DNA of 64,000 nt, taken from assembly GCF_000422425.1 (NCBI RefSeq), contig NZ_AULT01000036.1, positions 1 through 64,000 on the forward strand. Reading direction: 5' to 3'. A program made the translations under genes and the position numbers. The DNA is from Oceanospirillum beijerinckii DSM 7166 (lineage in GTDB: Bacteria; Pseudomonadota; Gammaproteobacteria; Pseudomonadales; Halomonadaceae). Below, in pieces: positions 31,232-41,411 of the stretch. A model generated the notes under the pieces. The model saw nothing but the letters and a program-made list of their open reading frames with translations. It had not been told where the DNA came from and ran no database searches. Positions within the stretch are counted from its first letter, which is position 1. Every line of letters begins with the position of its first letter.

Positions 31232-32920
31232 CTAGAACATAACTTTCACACCAATCTGCCCACTATAGGCATCTAAGTCACCGCTAAATGTCGATCTAGG
31301 CTCCAGTTCCAGCTGTCGATGACTCACACTACCGGATAGCTGTACATTGGTGTTCAAATCCAACTGAACCCCCAGAGTTAATTGACGAAGCCTGTCACTA
31401 TATTCCATTGTTCCGCTATCACTCTCATCATTAAAACGGGGAGAAAGTCTCATAAGCAAAAGATCCATAGAAAGATTTACAGGACTAACGGGCCTGAAAT
31501 CCAAACGCCCCCGGCCACCATAGCCGCGTACCTTTTCACCTAGGTCACCGGATTCATCATAGTGAACGTGACTTGCGATTAAACCGGTATAGAGTTTAAC
31601 CGGTACTGATTGAGCGCTGATGCGAGCCCCTAGCTCCAGGCTGTTGCTACGATAGGCATTATCGAGCTGCAACTTAGGGGTGAAGGGCATGAACTCCCAA
31701 TCAACTTCCGCCCGGGTGAATTGCCCCGAAAATGCGATTTGTTCATTGAGTTTAATATCTGCCCCCGCCTGTAGCTGGCTAATTTGGTATTCTTCAAGCG
31801 CCAGAATGGCCTCTGTGCCAGTGTCGGCCTTATCACTGTTTGCAATCACATAGTCCAGCTGTACCCAGGCCTTGGCCTCAGGAGATACACCATAATATCC
31901 ACCGACACTCAGTCGGTTACCCGCTAAGCGCCCCAGGTTGGCATCACCCTCATTATCCGGTGAAACATACTGCCTAAGTGCGGATAGCTCAGCAAACAGA
32001 TAAGAGTAACCTGAAAGATGATAATTCATCCGGACATCCGCATTCAGATGCTTAAAATGACTTTTGAAGCTCGAACCTGAGCACGCCAGGCCTTGATAAC
32101 GCGCATTATGATAGAACAGAGGAATCATACGGATACCCTCCTGATCGTCCCAGGCAACAGGAATCAGCTGATCGCTCCGGCCACCGGTGATATAGAACTG
32201 GCCAGAAAAAGTGAAACGATTGGAATTAATACCAATCAGGCTTTCCTCAAACGAGGGCTGTTTAAAAATATCGGGCAGATCTTCTAAGGGTTTGGGAACA
32301 TCCTCAGCGCTGGAAGCGTAGGCCACCTCGTTGGGCTTGAGAACCTGGGTACCCGATTCATTTTCCAGTGCACCGCTGCCCTCTTGAATCAACAGATAAC
32401 TGCCCTGAGGACTATTTTCCATCTCTTCGATCTTATCCGCGACATGAAACACCACTAAATCCGTACCACGAATACCGATGGTTGCAACGGGCGTCCTGAT
32501 CGCAAACTGTTTTTTATTTCTTTGTCCAATCAACCCTGTTATAGAGCGTAAACCGCCTTTAAATACTTTGGTCTCTACCTGGTTGTTCTTAGACTGGCCG
32601 TTAAAAGAAAATCTGGCCAAACGCACAGAACTATCAGGCCGGACAGCAAAATAACTTTTATCCTGCATTTGAATCTGTACACTGGCAGCCTTTTCTGTCA
32701 CGACAAGATCACGCAGAAATACGTCATGGCCTTTTTGTGCTTTTCTTGAAATGCCATCTTCACTGATAACAACGGCATCGCCATGTACAAATAAAATTTT
32801 GCCAATAGGGGTTTGCCCGTAACCGGACAAGGGGAGCATGTAAAGCATGACCAGTATCCCGGCACGCCGGTAAAAGCAAGCGCGAGAAAAACATTTCACC
32901 ATGGACGTCAGTCGTTTCAT
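31232..32920 (-). CDS. FecR-domain protein fused to a predicted outer-membrane barrel
   Basis: The 562-residue protein has a signal peptide (to about SGYGQ, residue 36) and a FecR domain (about 38-160) with KGGLRSITGLIGQ and [14 protein letters not shown]. The second half (about 230-562) has many short alternating beta segments and ends in VKVMF, with a C-terminal Phe typical of outer-membrane barrels. A periplasmic FecR domain attached to a barrel is unusual. The FecR part shares the same signature as the giant protein at 12643-18060. ATG at 32920 has GGAAGAGAG directly upstream. It converges with the repeat lipoprotein gene. Function unknown. Confidence 0.8.
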   Translation of the reverse strand: MKRLTSMVKCFSRACFYRRAGILVMLYMLPLSGYGQTPIGKILFVHGDAVVISEDGISRKAQKGHDVFLRDLVVTEKAASVQIQMQDKSYFAVRPDSSVRLARFSFNGQSKNNQVETKVFKGGLRSITGLIGQRNKKQFAIRTPVATIGIRGTDLVVFHVADKIEEMENSPQGSYLLIQEGSGALENESGTQVLKPNEVAYASSAEDVPKPLEDLPDIFKQPSFEESLIGINSNRFTFSGQFYITGGRSDQLIPVAWDDQEGIRMIPLFYHNARYQGLACSGSSFKSHFKHLNADVRMNYHLSGYSYLFAELSALRQYVSPDNEGDANLGRLAGNRLSVGGYYGVSPEAKAWVQLDYVIANSDKADTGTEAILALEEYQISQLQAGADIKLNEQIAFSGQFTRAEVDWEFMPFTPKLQLDNAYRSNSLELGARISAQSVPVKLYTGLIASHVHYDESGDLGEKVRGYGGRGRLDFRPVSPVNLSMDLLLMRLSPRFNDESDSGTMEYSDRLRQLTLGVQLDLNTNVQLSGSVSHRQLELEPRSTFSGDLDAYSGQIGVKVMF

Positions 32921-33359
32921 CTCTCTCTTCCATATGATTTATTGCACAACAAACCCGGCCAAGGTGAATCTGACCAGACTCCACTTGCCCTCATCAAGAA
33001 ACAGTGTCAGACAGCATAGCCTGATTGCAATGACAACCAAACTTCTCTAGTCAATATACATCGTCATAGCTGGCGACTAAACCTGATTGCCACCCATCCT
33101 TGTACTCTCAAGTATTTTTCAATGCGCAACATGTCATACAGAGCCGCGTTGAAACTCTTGGCCTTATCCGTTTTTTGCTCAGAACTGACTAGGCGTTACT
33201 GCAGGCATTGGGTAAAATGCCGTCACCTGAACCCGAAGTTTCTACGAAAAGTGCCACCCTCTGCCACACTTTTTATCTGGGTATCGATGCCAGTTCGGTC
33301 ATTGTACTTATCCCTCTCGGGTAGAGACCACTGCGATCACAAATTGATGAGAGAGTCTG
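32921..33359. other. Intergenic region upstream of rpe
   Basis: Apart from an unconvincing frame (discussed under rejected items), no gene, repeat or RNA was seen. The region is divergent and should contain promoters for the FecR-barrel gene and for rpe. Confidence 0.5.
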
Positions 33360-34034
33360 ATGTCAGATTTTAAAATTGCACCATCCATTCTATCTGCCGA
33401 CTTTGCCCGTCTGGGTGAAGAAGTTGACAACGTACTGCAGGCCGGAGCCGATATTGTGCACTTTGATGTGATGGACAATCACTATGTTCCTAATCTGACC
33501 ATTGGCCCTATGGTCTGTAAGGCGCTGCGTAATCACGGTGTAACCGCACCGATTGATGTCCACCTGATGGTGTCTCCGGTTGATCGTATGATTGGTGATT
33601 TTATTGATGCCGGTGCCAGCTGGATCACCTTCCACCCGGAAGCGTCTGATCATATTGATCGTTCTCTACAGATTATTCGCGACGGAGGCTGCAAGTCTGG
33701 CCTGGTATTTAACCCGGCGACACCGCTGCACTATCTGGACTACGTATTGGACAAAGTAGACATGGTACTGCTGATGTCTGTAAATCCTGGCTTTGGTGGA
33801 CAGAAGTTTATCCCAGGCACGCTGGATAAACTGCGTCAGGCACGCAAGATCATCGATGATAGTGGCCTGGATATCCGCCTGGAGATCGACGGTGGTGTGG
33901 GTATTCAGAACATCCGCGAGATCGCTGAAGCGGGTGCAGATACTTTTGTTGCCGGTTCCGCCATCTTTAATACCGATGATTACAAGACAACCATTGATGC
34001 CATGCGTGCCGAGCTGGCACAGGTAAAACCATAG
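33360..34034 (+). CDS. rpe: Ribulose-phosphate 3-epimerase
   Basis: Rpe interconverts ribulose 5-phosphate and xylulose 5-phosphate in the pentose phosphate pathway. The 224-residue TIM barrel begins [18 protein letters not shown] and contains [43 protein letters not shown] and LEIDGGVG, all diagnostic. The rpe-gph-trp order is the one known in Pseudomonas. Confidence 0.97.
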   Translation: MSDFKIAPSILSADFARLGEEVDNVLQAGADIVHFDVMDNHYVPNLTIGPMVCKALRNHGVTAPIDVHLMVSPVDRMIGDFIDAGASWITFHPEASDHIDRSLQIIRDGGCKSGLVFNPATPLHYLDYVLDKVDMVLLMSVNPGFGGQKFIPGTLDKLRQARKIIDDSGLDIRLEIDGGVGIQNIREIAEAGADTFVAGSAIFNTDDYKTTIDAMRAELAQVKP

Positions 34035-34093
34035 TCTCGGTAAAAAATACTGTATCAACGTACTAGTACAATGCTACCATCAAGCTCAACCAG

Positions 34094-34131
34094 CAAACCG
34101 GATCACTTGCCTGATCCGGTTTGTTGTTTTT
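34094..34131 (+). terminator. Rho-independent terminator after rpe
   Basis: A perfect 12-bp stem (CAAACCGGATCA 34094-34105 with TGATCCGGTTTG 34112-34123) is followed by a T-rich run. It separates rpe from gph. Confidence 0.88.
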
Positions 34132-34181
34132 GGGCTACTCAGACCAAACAGGTACGTAAACCGAGATAAGAGGGCATCACC

Positions 34182-34871
34182 TTGAATACTGCGTTACACC
34201 CACTGATTGAAAACGCCCAACTGCTGGCCTTTGACCTGGATGGAACCTTAATCGACTCGGTACCTGACCTGGCCAGCGCTGTGGATAAGATGCTACTGGA
34301 TCTGCAACGGGCAGAAGCCGGTGAAGCCTCGGTACGTCAATGGGTGGGGAATGGCTCTCTGGCACTGGTAAAGCGTGCACTGACGAATAACATCTCTGGT
34401 GATCAGCAGATTGCTGATGAAGATGAGACCCTTCAGCAAGCTCATACTCTGTTTCTAAAACACTATCAGGCCTGTAAAGGTGAAAAGACGGTGTGTTACG
34501 ACGGTATCTTTGCTTTGCTGGATACCGCCAAAGCCAAACAAATACCGATGGTTCTGATCACCAATAAACCCTATCAGTTTGTACCTGAGATTCTGCAGGA
34601 GCTGAATCTGGAACACTATTTTGATCTTGTCCTGGGCGGTGACTCTTTAAGTGAGAAAAAGCCATCCGGTCTGCCGCTGCTGCACGCTTGTGAACAACTG
34701 AATATCGCTGCACAGCATGGCGTGATGATTGGCGACTCCATTACGGATATCAACGCCGGTAAAAATGCAGGGTTTAAAACCATCGCGGTGACTTATGGTT
34801 ATGACCACGGTAAACCGGTACAGGAATGCGATCCAGATCTGGTCGTGGATTCTTTGGACGAGCTGGTTTAA
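34182..34871 (+). CDS. gph: Phosphoglycolate phosphatase
   Basis: Gph removes phosphate from 2-phosphoglycolate made during DNA repair and oxidative damage. The HAD motifs are LAFDLDGTLIDSVPDLASAV (nucleophile and acid Asp), VLITNKP, and GDSITDINAGKNAG with the preceding Lys. The 229-residue length is typical. The start is a TTG, with AGAGGG nine bases upstream; I saw no better ATG. Confidence 0.94.
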   Translation: MNTALHPLIENAQLLAFDLDGTLIDSVPDLASAVDKMLLDLQRAEAGEASVRQWVGNGSLALVKRALTNNISGDQQIADEDETLQQAHTLFLKHYQACKGEKTVCYDGIFALLDTAKAKQIPMVLITNKPYQFVPEILQELNLEHYFDLVLGGDSLSEKKPSGLPLLHACEQLNIAAQHGVMIGDSITDINAGKNAGFKTIAVTYGYDHGKPVQECDPDLVVDSLDELV

Positions 34872-34954
34872 AGGCGGGCCTAAGTGGGTAAAACGTGGGT
34901 AAACAATAACCGCCGTAGACATAACCTCTTATCAATCAAAAAGTTACATCACTT

Positions 34955-35539
34955 ATGTTATTGATGATCGACAATTACGACTCTTTTACCTTTAACGTCG
35001 TACATTATTTACTGGAACTGGGTGCCGATGTTCAGGTCTATCGAAACGATGAGATCACACTGGAACAGATTGAAGCACTACAGCCCAAGCAGCTGGTGAT
35101 CTCTCCCGGCCCATGTACTCCCAATGAAGCGGGTATCTCTCTGGCGGCTATTGAGTACTTTGCAGGACGGATTCCTATTCTGGGCATATGCCTCGGGCAC
35201 CAGAGCATTGCCCAGGCGTTTGGCGGTGATATCATTCGTGCCAAAGAGGTCATGCACGGTAAAACCTCACCTGTCTACCATAACCATCAAGGTGTGTTTC
35301 AGGGGCTAACGCTGCCATTTACGGCTACCCGCTATCACTCACTGGTCGTCAAACAGCAAACACTGCCGGACTGCCTTGAAGTCACCGCCTGGACTGAAAC
35401 ACACGACGGTGAGCTGGATGAAATTATGGGCTTAAAACATAAGACACTGCCCATTGAAGGCGTACAGTTCCACCCTGAATCAATACTCACCCAGCACGGC
35501 CATGATATGTTAAACAATTTCTTACAACGTCATTTATAG
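34955..35539 (+). CDS. trpG: Anthranilate synthase component II (glutamine amidotransferase)
   Basis: TrpG supplies ammonia from glutamine to TrpE for anthranilate synthesis; the same subunit often also serves PabB. The class I amidotransferase triad is visible: Cys in [17 protein letters not shown], and His-Glu in [12 protein letters not shown]. The N-terminus [19 protein letters not shown] is characteristic. It lies upstream of trpD and trpC. trpE, next to gph in Pseudomonas, is not in this window. Confidence 0.96.
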   Translation: MLLMIDNYDSFTFNVVHYLLELGADVQVYRNDEITLEQIEALQPKQLVISPGPCTPNEAGISLAAIEYFAGRIPILGICLGHQSIAQAFGGDIIRAKEVMHGKTSPVYHNHQGVFQGLTLPFTATRYHSLVVKQQTLPDCLEVTAWTETHDGELDEIMGLKHKTLPIEGVQFHPESILTQHGHDMLNNFLQRHL

Positions 35540-35685
35540 TACTGGCAACATGCGCCAGGGTACTCAGCATCCCAGGCCAATCGTGATTGGCACTGCCCTA
35601 GATGCAAACAAGAACAGAGGGGAATGCCAGGCATTCCAAAACAAACTGTCACAGAGCAGTTCAGTAGTTAGCAGAGGACACAGGA

Positions 35686-36717
35686 ATGAATATTCAGCAG
35701 GCCCTGAATAAGGTTGTTGAACGACTGGATTTAAGCCGGGAAGAAATGCACGGTGTAATGCGTCAAATCATGACCGGCCAATGCACAGATGCTCAGATTG
35801 GTGCATTTCTGGTGGCATTACGCATGAAAAGCGAATCCATTGATGAAATTACAGCCGCCGTTGAGGTCATGCGTGAACTAGCCACGCCGGTGACCATTGA
35901 TCTGGAAAATGCTGTCGATACCTGCGGAACAGGTGGTGACGGCTCCAACCTGTTCAATGTGTCTACCGCAGGCTCCTTTGTCATCGCCGCAGCGGGTGGA
36001 AAGGTCGCTAAACACGGAAACCGTTCGGTATCCTCAACCAGTGGCAGTGCTGACTTACTGGAAGCCGCTGGTATCAACCTTGAGCTGAACCCAGAACAGA
36101 TTGGTCGCTGCATCAGCGAAGTGGGTGTCGGCTTTATGTTTGCACCTATGCATCATAACGCTATGAAGCATGCTATCGGCCCACGTAAAGAGCTGGGTAT
36201 GCGCACCCTGTTTAATATGCTGGGCCCTCTAACCAACCCAGCGGGAGTCAAGCACCAGGTCATTGGTGTCTTTGCCCAAACCCTGTGCCGCCCTTTAGCC
36301 GAAGTGCTCCGTAATCTTGGTAGCAAACATGTGCTGGTTGTTCATGCCAAAGACGGCCTGGATGAGTTCAGTTTGGCGACCAGTACCCATGTTGCTGAAC
36401 TGAAAGATGGAGAGATTAAAGAATACGATATCCACCCGGAAGATGTCGGCCTGGAAAGCCAGAGCCTGGTCGGTTTGGATATTCAGGGAGCAGAACAATC
36501 CCTTGCGCTAATCAAGGATGCACTGGGCAAACAGAGCACCCCTGAGTCTCAAAAAGCGGCAGATATTATCGCGCTAAATGCCGGTGCCGCTCTCTATGCC
36601 GCCGATATTGCCAGTAGTATTAAAGAAGGGGTCGAAATGGCCCAGGATGCCATCGGCACTGGACTGGCCGGTGAGAAGATGAAAGAACTGTCCAGTTTTA
36701 CTGATGTTTTTGCCTAG
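35686..36717 (+). CDS. trpD: Anthranilate phosphoribosyltransferase
   Basis: TrpD joins anthranilate to phosphoribosyl pyrophosphate, the second step of tryptophan synthesis. Motifs include [18 protein letters not shown] (PRPP loop), [35 protein letters not shown] and the [12 protein letters not shown] segment. The 343-residue length is normal. It is followed nine bases later by trpC; 146 bases separate it from trpG. Confidence 0.97.
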   Translation: MNIQQALNKVVERLDLSREEMHGVMRQIMTGQCTDAQIGAFLVALRMKSESIDEITAAVEVMRELATPVTIDLENAVDTCGTGGDGSNLFNVSTAGSFVIAAAGGKVAKHGNRSVSSTSGSADLLEAAGINLELNPEQIGRCISEVGVGFMFAPMHHNAMKHAIGPRKELGMRTLFNMLGPLTNPAGVKHQVIGVFAQTLCRPLAEVLRNLGSKHVLVVHAKDGLDEFSLATSTHVAELKDGEIKEYDIHPEDVGLESQSLVGLDIQGAEQSLALIKDALGKQSTPESQKAADIIALNAGAALYAADIASSIKEGVEMAQDAIGTGLAGEKMKELSSFTDVFA

Positions 36718-36726
36718 GAGCTGTTT

Positions 36727-37527
36727 GTGAACACACCCACCATTCTAAAAAAAATTGTCGACCGCAAATGGGAAGAGATCAAAGAGCGTAAGCAAACCGT
36801 ATCTCTGGAGATGGTACGCGATCAGGCGCTGGCCAATAAAGATACTCCCAGAGGCTTTGCTGATGCTCTGGCTCGCAGTCTGCGTGAAGGTCGCTCTGCT
36901 GTCATTGCTGAAATAAAAAAAGCCTCACCCAGCAAAGGTGTTCTGCGTGAACACTTTGATCCCGCAGAGATAGCCATCAGCTATCAGGAAGGCGGGGCCA
37001 GCTGCCTGTCTGTACTGACTGACCGTGATTTTTTCCAGGGCCATGAAGAGTATCTGAAACAAGCCCGTGGGGCATGTGATCTGCCTGTGATCCGCAAGGA
37101 CTTTATTGTTGATCCTTATCAGGTGTATGAAGCACGCGCCATCGGTGCCGACTGCATTCTGCTGATTGCCGCCTGCCTGGAAGATGATGTGATGCTGGAG
37201 CTGAATCTCCTGGCTCATGAGCTGGATATGGATGTACTGATCGAAGTGCATGATGAAGCCGAGCTACACCGTGCACTGAAGCTGCCAAACCGTATGATTG
37301 GCATTAACAATCGAAACCTCCACACCTTTGAAGTGAGCCTGCAAACCACTTTTGATCTGCTGGAGCAGATCCCTGAAGATCGCATCATAGTCACCGAAAG
37401 TGGCATCCTGAATCGGGATGATGTAGAAGCAATGCGCCAGCATGAAGTAAACAGCTTCCTCGTTGGAGAAGCCTTTATGCGTGCCGACGACCCCGGTGAA
37501 AAGCTGGCAGAACTGTTTATTGAGTAG
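36727..37527 (+). CDS. trpC: Indole-3-glycerol phosphate synthase
   Basis: TrpC closes the indole ring by converting carboxyphenylamino-deoxyribulose phosphate to indole-3-glycerol phosphate. The TIM-barrel motifs are [61 protein letters not shown] and VTESGIL. The start is GTG at 36727, with AGGAG upstream. It is a stand-alone TrpC, not fused to TrpF. The trp run ends here. Confidence 0.97.
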   Translation: MNTPTILKKIVDRKWEEIKERKQTVSLEMVRDQALANKDTPRGFADALARSLREGRSAVIAEIKKASPSKGVLREHFDPAEIAISYQEGGASCLSVLTDRDFFQGHEEYLKQARGACDLPVIRKDFIVDPYQVYEARAIGADCILLIAACLEDDVMLELNLLAHELDMDVLIEVHDEAELHRALKLPNRMIGINNRNLHTFEVSLQTTFDLLEQIPEDRIIVTESGILNRDDVEAMRQHEVNSFLVGEAFMRADDPGEKLAELFIE

Positions 37528-38027
37528 TCACTCCAGACATTAGCTACTTAAAAAATCAACGGGTAATGTGGCTTCGCCTCTAGTGCAGGCCATATTACCA
37601 CGACAACATATGACCCAATACTGCCACACTCTATAACAAACCCTACAGCGCCCTTTCAACCGTTCGCGGCTGACCATTTTGGTGTTATATTAGGGGAAAT
37701 CAAAAACATTCACCTTAAATGCTGAAAGCTTCACCCCCAACGCTATCAAGGCAGGGTGTAATATGAATGAGCATCAGCACCCTTGTTACTATTGCCACTA
37801 CACTTAAACTACACAATTGAAACGATAACATAACAAAAGTGATATGGCTGACAAAAGCCGTTGTATCCTTTTATCGCGAGTCAGAAAAAATTCCAGCACT
37901 TTTGTCCAGATTACGATAAAAAGGCAAAAGATAAGGAAAGCACTTGCAACAAATGGCTGAAGACCATTAAATGCAAAGTGGAGTGTTTATTCTGAAAACA
38001 ACAGACCGATTTTTAATGGATTGAGCC
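37528..38027. other. Intergenic region between trpC and the GGDEF-EAL gene
   Basis: No gene was seen. An 11-bp hairpin (37562-37572 with 37589-37599, one G-U pair) after trpC has no T run. A promoter-like pair, TTGAAA (37817-37822) and TGATAT (37840-37845) with a 17-base spacer, could serve the downstream GGDEF-EAL gene. Confidence 0.45.
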
Positions 38028-40442
38028 TTGAAAAAGTCTGCGCTACGCAATCGAATTTCTTTTAAACAGGCTAAAGCAAGCGTACTGGTTGCTGTCGCGT
38101 TAGGCCTGTTATTCAGTGGTATCCAGATCTCATTGGATATCCAGCACAGCCGTATCAGTATGAATGACAAGGTGGAACAGGTCATCCATCTCGTCGAAGA
38201 GTCTGCGGTACAAGCCGCCTATAATATTGATAAAGATCTGGCACAACGTGTCGTGGGTGGCTTAATTAATCACACCTATATCCTCTATGCCGAGATTCGT
38301 CTGGACGACAATACCATTCTGGCCTCTTCCGACCGCCTGGTAAAAGAGGGCAGTGATAGCCTGAGCTTCTTTATTCAAGAGCAGCGCCAATCCTTTGCAA
38401 TCCCTCTGACCACAGTCTACGAGCAACACCCTGTGGGTACACTTATCGTAGAAACCGATCCTGAAGCAGTCGCTATTGATATTATTGATCGTGCGACCGT
38501 AATTATCGGCACAGGTTTCCTGCGTAATCTGTTATTGGCCATTTGCCTTCTCTATGTGTTCCATGTCCTGATCAGCCGTCCTCTGACTCAACTATCGACT
38601 GGCTTAAATAAACTGCGGGAAGACCATACCGGCGATCAACAGCTACCCAATCTGTATAATCACAAAGATGATGAGCTGGGCTTTCTGGTTGATAGTTTTA
38701 ATGAATTGTGGGCGTCCCGCAATCAGGCAGAAAAAGCCCTGCGTGGCAGCGAACAGTTTAATCGTGACGTGATGAACAGCATTGGCGATATCTTGCTGAT
38801 TTTTAAGGAAGATTTCTCTATCTTCAATGCTAACTATCAGGCCTTCAACGCCCTGGAATACGATAAAAAAGAACTAATCGGAATGAGCTTCCATGAACTG
38901 TTTCTGGATCAGGATCGGGAAAACTCATTTCTGAATATCAAAACCCAGCTACTGCAAAAACAAGATGTATCCATCGAGGGACTGATGATCAGTAAGCGGG
39001 GCTCTCAGATTCCAGTGGAGGTAAAAGCCCGTCATATCGAGTTAGGTGGCAGTCATTACATTCTGGCATTGGCCCGGGATATTTCTCTGAGAAAATCCCA
39101 TGAAGCCAAAATTCATCACCTGGCCTATTACGATTCCCTAACGGGCCTGCCAAACCGCAGCCTGTTTCTGGATCGTCTGAATCAAGTGCTGGCACAAAGT
39201 GCCCGTCACGAGCAGCATAGTGCATTACTGTTTATGGACCTGGATCGCTTTAAAAATATCAATGATTCCCTTGGACATGATGTGGGTGATGAGCTGCTGA
39301 TTGAGATTGCGGATCGCTTAAAAGAGATGATGCGCGAAGAGGATACAGTAGCCCGTTTGGGAGGTGATGAGTTCGTGGTCATTTTACCTGAACTGGCTGC
39401 CCGTATGGAACCAGCCGCACTGAATGCCCGTCGCATTACCACACGTATATTAGAAAGCCTGGCCGAACCAATTCATGTCGGTGAACATGCTCTGCATATT
39501 TCTGCCAGTATCGGTATTCGTCTGTTCCCTGATTCCAATCTGGATGCTAAAAGTATTCTAAAGCAAGCGGATACAGCCTTGTACAGGGCTAAATCCGGTG
39601 GCCGCAATACCTTTCACTTCTATCGTCCAAGTATGCAACTGCTGGCCGATCAACATCTAGAGATGGAAAAAGCGTTGCATACATCGATGCAGAATAATGA
39701 ACTTTACCTGCATTATCAGCCGCAGGTAGATCATAATTTCCAGATTATTGGCGCTGAGGCACTGCTACGCTGGCAGCATCCGGAACAAGGATTTATTCCA
39801 CCCGATCAGTTTATCCCACTGGCAGAAGAGACCGGCCTGATATTGCCCATCGGTAAATGGGTAATGCATAACGCCTGCAGCCAGCTCGCCAAATGGCAAA
39901 AGTCCAAACTGTGTCCTGATAACTTCCGTCTGGCTATTAATATCAGTGCCCGCCAATTTGAACATAGCAGTTTTATCGAACAGCTTACCGATGTTGTGCA
40001 ATCAACCGGTATTGACCCAAATCAACTTGAGCTTGAGCTGACAGAAAGTGTTCTGATCAGTAATTTGGACAACACCATTGCTAAAATGGAAGTCATTCGC
40101 GGAATGGGTATTGCACTTTCCATTGATGACTTTGGTACCGGTTACTCATCATTAAAATACCTGAAACGTATGCCGATTGATCAACTGAAGATTGATAAAT
40201 CTTTCGTGGTCGACCTCCTGACCGATAGCAACGACAGAGCAATTACAAAAACGGTTATCGCTATGGCGACTCATCTCCAGATGGACACCATTGCTGAGGG
40301 CGTGGAAGATGCTGAGGTTATGGAGCAGCTGCTACAGCTGGGCTGTAAACAGTTCCAGGGCTACTATTTCAGTCGACCGGTACCTGCAGAGAATTATACT
40401 GAGCTACTGAAAGTTCAGAAGCTACCACTCGAGAATGAATGA
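38028..40442 (+). CDS. Membrane-bound PAS-GGDEF-EAL cyclic-di-GMP enzyme
   Basis: The 804-residue protein has a membrane span (about 17-37), a periplasmic sensor region, a second span (about 165-185) and a HAMP-like segment. A PAS domain (about 240-360) comes next. The GGDEF domain contains RLGGDEFVVILPEL (active-site GGDEF intact), and the EAL domain shows GAEALLRWQHP, LTESVLI and SIDDFGTGYSSL. Both catalytic signatures look complete, so it could make or break down c-di-GMP depending on the sensed signal. Start is TTG at 38028, as no in-frame ATG fits the first span. It is a single gene, upstream of a terminator. Confidence 0.92.
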   Translation: MKKSALRNRISFKQAKASVLVAVALGLLFSGIQISLDIQHSRISMNDKVEQVIHLVEESAVQAAYNIDKDLAQRVVGGLINHTYILYAEIRLDDNTILASSDRLVKEGSDSLSFFIQEQRQSFAIPLTTVYEQHPVGTLIVETDPEAVAIDIIDRATVIIGTGFLRNLLLAICLLYVFHVLISRPLTQLSTGLNKLREDHTGDQQLPNLYNHKDDELGFLVDSFNELWASRNQAEKALRGSEQFNRDVMNSIGDILLIFKEDFSIFNANYQAFNALEYDKKELIGMSFHELFLDQDRENSFLNIKTQLLQKQDVSIEGLMISKRGSQIPVEVKARHIELGGSHYILALARDISLRKSHEAKIHHLAYYDSLTGLPNRSLFLDRLNQVLAQSARHEQHSALLFMDLDRFKNINDSLGHDVGDELLIEIADRLKEMMREEDTVARLGGDEFVVILPELAARMEPAALNARRITTRILESLAEPIHVGEHALHISASIGIRLFPDSNLDAKSILKQADTALYRAKSGGRNTFHFYRPSMQLLADQHLEMEKALHTSMQNNELYLHYQPQVDHNFQIIGAEALLRWQHPEQGFIPPDQFIPLAEETGLILPIGKWVMHNACSQLAKWQKSKLCPDNFRLAINISARQFEHSSFIEQLTDVVQSTGIDPNQLELELTESVLISNLDNTIAKMEVIRGMGIALSIDDFGTGYSSLKYLKRMPIDQLKIDKSFVVDLLTDSNDRAITKTVIAMATHLQMDTIAEGVEDAEVMEQLLQLGCKQFQGYYFSRPVPAENYTELLKVQKLPLENE

Positions 40443-40495
40443 GGGTAAACATGACCTCAAATCAATGAGCTTAAGAGGCGGTCATACCCGATTAA

Positions 40496-40523
40496 AAAGA
40501 AAAGCCGCACTATGCGGCTCTTT
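40496..40523. terminator. Bidirectional terminator between the GGDEF-EAL gene and crp
   Basis: AGCCGCA/TGCGGCT arms form a compact hairpin. On the minus strand it is followed by TTTTCTTTTT, a strong terminator for crp; on the plus strand the T run is shorter. Confidence 0.85.
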
Positions 40524-40561
40524 GTATACCTTACTTATCTCTGCCTATATATAGCTAAGAT

Positions 40562-41191
40562 CTAACGAGTACCGTAAACCACCATGGTTTTACCAGAGGC
40601 GGTTACCAAGCCTTGTTCTTCCAGATCCTTCAGTACACGGCCTACCATTTCACGGGAACAGCCTACAATCCGGGCAATCTCTTGACGCGTCACTTTAATC
40701 TGCATGCCGTCAGGATGAGTCATTGCATCCGGTTCCTGACACAGCTCCAACAGAGTTCGTGCAACACGCCCCGTCACATCCATAAATGCCAGGTCGCCTA
40801 CCTTAATCGTAGTCTTACGCAAACGCTCAGAAAGTTGCTTACCCAGGGCGTACATCAGACGAGTATCCATTTCAATCAGCTCTTTGAAACGCGTACAACT
40901 CACTTCAGCCACTTCACACTCTGTCTTGGCTTTAACCCAAGCGCTACGAGACTCTTCATCAAACAAACCCATTTCACCAAAGAAAGAGCCTTCATTAAGG
41001 TAAGCGATCACCATCTCATGTCCATCTTCATCTTCAATAGACACAGTGACCGAACCTTTGACCAGATAAAGAATAGAGTTACTCTCTGCTCCGGCACTGA
41101 TCACAGTTGAACGCTTAGGAAATTTTCTGCGGTGACTGAGCGCTAAAAACCCCTCTAAGCCAGGAATCTCCCTTTTTTGAACGGGTAACAT
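40562..41191 (-). CDS. crp: cAMP-binding transcription regulator Crp/Vfr
   Basis: This is a global regulator of the CRP family, closest in context to Vfr of Pseudomonas. The cyclic-nucleotide domain has FFGEMGLFDEESRSAWVKA, with the Arg-Ser pair that contacts cAMP. The dimer helix follows, and the C-terminal helix-turn-helix reads VTRQEIARIVGCSREMVGRV, including the DNA-contacting Arg-Glu. The 209-residue length equals that of E. coli Crp (210). It is divergent from an OsmC-family gene, as for crp/yhfA of E. coli and vfr of Pseudomonas. Confidence 0.95.
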   Translation of the reverse strand: MLPVQKREIPGLEGFLALSHRRKFPKRSTVISAGAESNSILYLVKGSVTVSIEDEDGHEMVIAYLNEGSFFGEMGLFDEESRSAWVKAKTECEVAEVSCTRFKELIEMDTRLMYALGKQLSERLRKTTIKVGDLAFMDVTGRVARTLLELCQEPDAMTHPDGMQIKVTRQEIARIVGCSREMVGRVLKDLEEQGLVTASGKTMVVYGTR

Positions 41192-41215
41192 ACCTATCTA
41201 TACCTTTAAATCCAG

Positions 41216-41231
41216 AAGTAAGAACTTACTT
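41216..41231. promoter_or_regulatory. Palindrome in the crp/osmC divergent region
   Basis: AAGTAAG and CTTACTT arms flank a 2-base centre, 25 bases upstream of the crp start codon. It could be an operator or a small hairpin in the crp leader. It does not match the TGTGA-N6-TCACA consensus of CRP sites. Confidence 0.4.
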
Positions 41232-41411
41232 GAAGTTGAACACATTTACACAGAAAAGCGCCATTGTCACCTATTCCTTTTCCGTCCCCAATGCACCATA
41301 TGACCTATTTCTCTGCTTAAAGCTTGCAGGTCAAAGGGAGATCGTCCATATTTCTTGCCTGTATTGTAAACGCTTGGATATTTTAATTCCCAACCTGGAG
41401 TCAATAAATCG

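Noticed and set aside
33122-33373. An 83-codon frame before rpe
   Set aside because: Composition rich in Arg, Leu, Ser and Cys is not protein-like, there is no ribosome-binding site, and it runs into rpe in another frame.
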